A DNA stretch of 9,232 nucleotides from NCBI GenBank assembly GCA_946886975.1, contig CAMPJV010000083.1:1-9232 (forward strand). Direction: 5' to 3'. The translations under genes and the position numbers were made by a program. Positions 5,628 to 9,232 of this stretch are shown here, piece after piece. Positions within the stretch are counted from its first letter, which is position 1. Each line of letters opens with the position of its first letter. This DNA is from an uncultured Taibaiella sp. (GTDB taxonomy: Bacteria > Bacteroidota > Bacteroidia > Chitinophagales > Chitinophagaceae). The notes beneath the pieces were generated by a model. That model saw nothing but the letters and a program-made list of their open reading frames with translations, did not search any database and was not told the origin of the DNA.

Positions 5628-6335
5628 ATGAAAAAGACCTTGTTGTTATTTCTGGCACTTGCCCTCAACATCGCCGCATTCAGTCAAACGAATAAGGTGG
5701 TAATAGAAACCGATTCCGGACGAATAGTAGTTGCTCTTTATGATAATACCCCCCTCCACAGGGACAATATGATAAAGCTGGTGAACCAGAAGTTCTTCGA
5801 CAGCACCCTCTGGCACCGCATAATTCCCGGCTTTGTTATCCAGGGCGGCGACCCGGAATCGAAGAGAGCTCAGCCCGGTCAGATGCTCGGCAATGGTGAC
5901 CTAGGCTACAAAGTTCCCGCAGAGATCAACGACTCAAACTTCCACCAACGTGGCGCATTAGGCATGGCCAGGGACAATAATCCTGAAAAGGCTTCCTCCG
6001 CCTGCCAGTTCTATATAGTGACAGGTCGCGTGGCCACAGACCAGGAGCTGGACAATCTTGCCGGCCGTACCGGCAGAAACTTTACTCCCTACCAGCGCGA
6101 GATATACAAAACCGCAGGTGGTACGCCCTCCCTCGATGGAAATTATACCATCTTCGGCATAGTTACCGAAGGTATGGACGTCGTAGATAAGATCGTCAAC
6201 ATGCCAAGGAACCAGATGGACCGTCCCAATACTGATATAGCTATGCGCAGCGTTTATATGCTCGGCGATAATGCGGATAAGAAAGGCAAAGACAAGGACA
6301 AGAAAAAGAAGAAGAGCAAAAAGGACGACGATTAA
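5628..6335 (+). CDS. Secreted cyclophilin-type peptidyl-prolyl cis-trans isomerase
   Basis: This is a 235-residue cyclophilin that catalyses prolyl isomerisation during protein folding, exported to the periplasm. A signal peptide covers residues 1-19 (MKKTLLLFLALALNIAAFS|Q, with no lipobox cysteine). The cyclophilin core follows: WHRIIPGFVIQGGD (62-75, with catalytic Arg64), GALGMAR (109-115), ACQFYIV (125-131) and LDGNYTIFG (169-177). The loop at about 133-168 is longer than in E. coli PpiA, a pattern I associate with Bacteroidetes cyclophilins. The tryptophan that precedes LDG in human cyclophilin A is serine here, which usually predicts weak cyclosporin binding. The last 18 residues are an almost purely Lys/Asp tail. 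Its stop overlaps the next gene (TAATG). It is divergent from corA, and I could not find a clear promoter in the 69-bp gap. Confidence 0.94.
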   Translation: MKKTLLLFLALALNIAAFSQTNKVVIETDSGRIVVALYDNTPLHRDNMIKLVNQKFFDSTLWHRIIPGFVIQGGDPESKRAQPGQMLGNGDLGYKVPAEINDSNFHQRGALGMARDNNPEKASSACQFYIVTGRVATDQELDNLAGRTGRNFTPYQREIYKTAGGTPSLDGNYTIFGIVTEGMDVVDKIVNMPRNQMDRPNTDIAMRSVYMLGDNADKKGKDKDKKKKKSKKDDD

Positions 6336-7108
6336 TGGAGGCTCACCTCAGGCGACTCAAAAACTTATTGGATGAAAAAGTAAGGCTGTACAACCAGCCT
6401 TCTTTTATTGAAAGGGACCCCATATCCATTCCTCATCAGTTCACTAAGAAGCAAGACATCGAGATAAGCGGCCTTTTCGCCGCCGTCCTCGCGTGGGGAA
6501 ACCGCACCACCATCATCAATAACTGCAATAAGCTGATGATTTGGATGGATCACGCCCCACACGACTTCATCCTGAACCACAAAGACCATGAGCTAAAGCC
6601 CTTCATGCATTTCGCTCACCGCACCTTCAATGCCACAGACCTCCTCTACTTCCTCAGCTTTCTGCAGCATCACTACCGCCAGCACGACTCCTTAGAGCAG
6701 GCATTCACCCCCGGAAAGTACACAGACGAAACAGTAGAACGCGCCCTTATTCATTTCCACAATTACTTCTTCTCCGTAGAGCACCCCAAAAGGACAAGGA
6801 AGCACATAGCCACACCAGCGAGGAAGTCTGCCTGCAAGCGCATCAACATGTACCTCCGCTGGATGGTCAGAAAAGATGGTCATGGTGTAGATTTTGGTAT
6901 ATGGAAGAAGATAAAGATGTCCCAGCTTGTCTGCCCCCTCGATGTTCATGTCGGCAGGGTGGCCCAGCGGTTAGGGTTAATAGAAAATGAAAAGGCCAAT
7001 TGGCAGAACGCCCTTCACCTCACTGACCAACTCCGCCAGTTAAACCCTCAGGATCCAGCCGTATATGACTACGCACTCTTCGGATTGGGTATGGCAGAGC
7101 GTTATTAG
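6335..7108 (+). CDS. TIGR02757/DUF2400 family protein, possibly HhH-GPD-like
   Basis: This is a 257-residue cytoplasmic protein of the TIGR02757 (DUF2400) family, of unknown function. Recognisable segments are QDIEISGLFAAVLAWGNRTT (40-59), KRINMYLRWMVR (168-179), CPLDVHVGRVAQRLGL (200-215) and YDYALFGLGM (244-253). The third segment resembles the catalytic-Asp region of HhH-GPD DNA glycosylases (xVDTHVxRVxxRLGL), with Asp203 in the position of the catalytic aspartate. The glycine-rich helix-hairpin-helix carrying the lysine of bifunctional enzymes is not obvious. A role in DNA base repair is therefore only an inference. The ATG shares its first base with the last base of the cyclophilin stop codon, so translation is probably coupled. 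No signal peptide or membrane segment is present. The length is typical for the family. Confidence 0.88.
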   Translation: MEAHLRRLKNLLDEKVRLYNQPSFIERDPISIPHQFTKKQDIEISGLFAAVLAWGNRTTIINNCNKLMIWMDHAPHDFILNHKDHELKPFMHFAHRTFNATDLLYFLSFLQHHYRQHDSLEQAFTPGKYTDETVERALIHFHNYFFSVEHPKRTRKHIATPARKSACKRINMYLRWMVRKDGHGVDFGIWKKIKMSQLVCPLDVHVGRVAQRLGLIENEKANWQNALHLTDQLRQLNPQDPAVYDYALFGLGMAERY

Positions 7109-7151
7109 TAATCCGGTCAAATTGAGCTAAATTGCAGCCCCATCACCCCCC

Positions 7152-7916
7152 ATGGATCTACCAGAAGGCAAAAAAATCTACTTCGCTTCCGATTTCCACC
7201 TCGGCATTCCTGATAGGGCTACAAGCCTTGCACGGGAACGACGGCTTTGCAACTGGATGGATGAAATAAAGAAAGACGCAGCGCAGCTCTACCTCGTAGG
7301 GGATCTTTTCGACACATGGTTTGAGTACAAGAATGTAGTGCCTAAAGGCTTTACAAGGTTTATAGGCAAGCTTGCCGAACTAAGGGATGCAGGTCTGTCC
7401 ATTGACGCCTTCACAGGCAACCACGATCTCTGGATGAGAGGCTACTTTGAGGAAGAGCTCGACATACCTGTTCATCATGAGCCAATAGAAAGAACAGTTA
7501 ACGGCAAGAAGTTCTTTATAGCCCATGGGGATGGACTTGGCCCTGGCGATTCGGGCTATAAGGTCCTCAAGAAAGTATTAAGAAGCCCCGTCTCCCAATG
7601 GCTCTATAGAAGAATACATCCCGATACAGGAGTAGGCATGGCAGGTTGGTTCAGCAGGTTAGGGCCTAAGCATGGCGCAGAAGAAAAGCCCTTCCTCGGC
7701 CCTGAAAAAGAATGGCTCGTGCAGTTCTGCCTTGAAAAGCTAAACCAGGAGCACTTCGACTACTTCATCTTTGGGCACAGGCATATTGCTATAGAGTATC
7801 CGCTTCCGCAAAGTAGCTTATACATAAACCTCGGCGACTGGATACAGTACGACAGCTATGCAATGTTCGACGGCAAGGATTTGAAACTTCAGTACTACAA
7901 AACCAAAGAGCAATGA
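7152..7916 (+). CDS. lpxH: UDP-2,3-diacylglucosamine diphosphatase-like phosphoesterase (LpxH family)
   Basis: This is a 254-residue calcineurin-like metallophosphoesterase of the LpxH type. LpxH hydrolyses UDP-2,3-diacylglucosamine to lipid X and UMP, the fourth step of lipid A synthesis, at the inner face of the cytoplasmic membrane. The two-metal motifs appear in order: SDFHLG (13-18, Asp14 and His16), GDLFDTW (50-56, Asp51), GNHD (89-92), AHGDGLG (124-130) and GHRH (208-211). The region between HGD and GHRH (about 131-200), with a basic RSPVSQWLYRRIHP stretch, matches the LpxH cap that recognises the acyl chains. There is no signal peptide. The gene starts 43 bp after the DUF2400 gene and overlaps the next gene by four bases (ATGA). 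The exact substrate could differ within this family, but lipid A synthesis is the most likely role. Confidence 0.87.
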   Translation: MDLPEGKKIYFASDFHLGIPDRATSLARERRLCNWMDEIKKDAAQLYLVGDLFDTWFEYKNVVPKGFTRFIGKLAELRDAGLSIDAFTGNHDLWMRGYFEEELDIPVHHEPIERTVNGKKFFIAHGDGLGPGDSGYKVLKKVLRSPVSQWLYRRIHPDTGVGMAGWFSRLGPKHGAEEKPFLGPEKEWLVQFCLEKLNQEHFDYFIFGHRHIAIEYPLPQSSLYINLGDWIQYDSYAMFDGKDLKLQYYKTKEQ

Positions 7917-8422
7917 AGCGCACTTTAGTGATGATACGGCATGCTAAGTCCAGTTGGTCCAATCCGCTGCAGAGCGACTTTGAACGACCACTGAATGATA
8001 GAGGCGAGCATGACGCACCGATAATGGGCGCGCGTCTTAAGGAGCTCAACGCAATACCGGATATTATTATCTCCAGCCCCGCAAAGAGGGCTAAGCAGAC
8101 AGCAAAGCGGATTGCAGAAGCAGTGGGATATAACAGTGACGAGATTCAATACTTTGATAAGCTTTACCACTGTATTCCTTCTGTGGTAGAGGAGGTGATA
8201 TATGAGGTTGACGACACAAAGCAAACCATCTTTATAGTTGCTCATAACCCTGGCATCACTGACTTTGTGAATGAGCTTAGCAACAAGTTCAAAATTGATA
8301 ATATGCCGACCTGTTGTGCGGTGGGTGCTCATGTAGACACCAAAGAGTGGTCCGGCTTTAAGCTGGCGGAGAAGGAAGTTTTTTTACACGAATACCCTAA
8401 GAAATTATATGGCAACAAATAA
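7913..8422 (+). CDS. SixA-type histidine phosphatase
   Basis: This is a 169-residue member of the histidine phosphatase (phosphoglycerate mutase-like) superfamily, closest in style to SixA. Chemistry proceeds through a phosphohistidine intermediate. The catalytic set is present: Arg9-His10 in the N-terminal MIRHAKSSW, Arg59 in SSPAKRAKQTA, and His111 in IVAHNPGITDF. The protein is short, as SixA proteins are, and has no cap domain, signal peptide or membrane segment, so it is cytoplasmic. E. coli SixA acts on phosphohistidine of the nitrogen PTS protein NPr; nothing here shows the substrate. The ATG overlaps the lpxH stop (ATGA), and the end overlaps the kinase gene by 14 bases, so the three are probably translated from one mRNA. 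Pairing with an APH-fold kinase could hint at a shared metabolite, but this is inference. Confidence 0.9.
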   Translation: MKRTLVMIRHAKSSWSNPLQSDFERPLNDRGEHDAPIMGARLKELNAIPDIIISSPAKRAKQTAKRIAEAVGYNSDEIQYFDKLYHCIPSVVEEVIYEVDDTKQTIFIVAHNPGITDFVNELSNKFKIDNMPTCCAVGAHVDTKEWSGFKLAEKEVFLHEYPKKLYGNK

Positions 8423-9232
8423 ATCTTCAGCACATACTATCAGTGCCCTTGAGAAGCTCTTTGATGAACACTTTGGAACTAAGCCAGACAAAATAGAACT
8501 TTTGCCGGTATCCGGCTCGGACAGGCGCTATTATCGCCTGAGCAATAAGAAGCATACGGCCATTGGCACACATAACAGCAATACTGCCGAGAACAACTCT
8601 TACTTCTACTTCGCCCAGCTATTCAAAAAGCATGAGATAAATGTTCCTGAAGTTTACAAGGTCAGCAAGGATAAGAAGTTCTATCTGCAGCAGGACCTTG
8701 GCGGAACTACCCTGTTTGACTTGCTCTTGAAAGAAGGATTTACGGACAAGGTTAGAAAGGTATACCATCAAGCCCTGGAGCAACTGGCAAAGGTGCAGTG
8801 GATGGCTGGAAGAGAGTGTGACTTCAATCAATGCTTCGCCACCAAGCAATTCGATGAGAAGGCCATCATGGCCGATCTTCTCTATTTCAAGTACTACTTT
8901 GCCGACCTCCAGAAGATCAACTACGACAAGGACCTTCTCATAACAGAGATGGAGCAACTAAGCAAGGAGCTTGGCAGGATGCAGCCAAAGATGCTTATGT
9001 ACCGCGACTTTCAGAGTCGCAATATAATGCTCCATGACGGGAAGACATACCTTATCGACTTCCAGGGAAGCATGCAGGGGCCACCGCAATATGACATCGC
9101 TTCCTTCCTCTGGCAGGCAAAAGCACAACTGCCTGAAGCCTGGAAAGAAGATCTGCTCAACGGTTACATTACAGCGATCAACAACCTGCCTATCGCAAGG
9201 ATGGATGAGATACATTTCCGGAGAGGCTATGC
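8409..9232 (+). CDS. APH-family small-molecule kinase, AmgK-like (partial, cut by window end)
   Basis: The frame opens with an ATG at 8409, inside the last codons of the SixA gene, and stays open to the window edge: 274 residues seen, 3' end missing. It has the aminoglycoside phosphotransferase/choline kinase fold: a nucleotide-binding N-lobe with GSDRRYYR (36-43), a QQDLGGTTLFDLL hinge region (94-106), the catalytic loop YRDFQSRNIM (198-207, Asp200 and Asn205) and the metal-binding IDFQG (216-220, Asp217), followed by QYDIASFLW. The YRDFQSRN form is that of the proteins annotated as AmgK-like (N-acetylmuramate/N-acetylglucosamine kinase) rather than of antibiotic-resistance enzymes. In Bacteroidetes such proteins are, as I recall, often fused to a RapZ C-terminal-like domain and followed by a nucleotidyltransferase gene; neither can be checked here. 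The substrate is unproven. Confidence 0.85.
   Translation, partial: MATNKSSAHTISALEKLFDEHFGTKPDKIELLPVSGSDRRYYRLSNKKHTAIGTHNSNTAENNSYFYFAQLFKKHEINVPEVYKVSKDKKFYLQQDLGGTTLFDLLLKEGFTDKVRKVYHQALEQLAKVQWMAGRECDFNQCFATKQFDEKAIMADLLYFKYYFADLQKINYDKDLLITEMEQLSKELGRMQPKMLMYRDFQSRNIMLHDGKTYLIDFQGSMQGPPQYDIASFLWQAKAQLPEAWKEDLLNGYITAINNLPIARMDEIHFRRGY

Noticed and set aside
8619..9215. Two minus-strand open frames near the window end
   Set aside because: They lie opposite the APH-family kinase frame, which has the full set of catalytic motifs.

Overview
The window looks like a chromosomal segment of a Bacteroidetes bacterium, probably of the Chitinophagaceae/Sphingobacteria type. The reasons are weak or absent Shine-Dalgarno sequences, Bacteroidetes-type -7 boxes (TAnnTTTG) in front of minus-strand genes, signal peptides ending in A-Q or S-Q, and families typical of that phylum: a TIGR02757/DUF2400 protein, a periplasmic cyclophilin with a Bacteroidetes-type insertion, and an APH-fold kinase with a YRDFQSRN motif. 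The placement is inferred from protein resemblance only. Apart from one cluster of small secreted proteins it is mostly housekeeping DNA.

Layout. At 1-22 there may be the first codons of a minus-strand gene leaving the window. At 245-1632 three small secreted proteins of unknown function lie in tandem on the plus strand, with a strong hairpin terminator after the first and a shared bidirectional terminator after the third. At 1712-3758 a compact minus-strand iron-sulfur operon reads iscS, iscU, iscA-like. Divergent from it, at 3867-4271, is methylmalonyl-CoA epimerase. The 177-bp gap that follows (4272-4448) holds five copies of an 11-nt unit (heptamer CCTATCG-like plus 4 variable bases). It also holds a reading frame without a normal start codon. 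At 4449-5558 a minus-strand CorA-type metal transporter is divergent from a plus-strand run that reaches the window end: periplasmic cyclophilin (5628-6335), DUF2400 protein (6335-7108), LpxH-like phosphoesterase (7152-7916), SixA-type histidine phosphatase (7913-8422) and an APH-family kinase (8409 to the edge).

How the genes work together. IscS mobilises sulfur from cysteine, IscU is the scaffold, and the A-type protein carries or delivers clusters. The HscA/HscB chaperones, ferredoxin and IscR of proteobacterial isc operons are not present here, although IscU keeps the LPPVK chaperone motif. The plus-strand run is tightly packed: TAATG overlap, a 43-bp gap, ATGA overlap, then a 14-nt overlap. 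It probably forms one or two transcripts joining envelope functions (periplasmic folding, lipid A synthesis) with a phosphatase and a kinase whose substrates are unknown.

The items most worth a second look are the 11-nt-period array at 4370-4424, the small secreted-protein cluster, the chaperone-less isc operon, and the DUF2400 protein with its HhH-GPD-like Asp motif. I saw no CRISPR array, insertion sequence, tRNA or rRNA.
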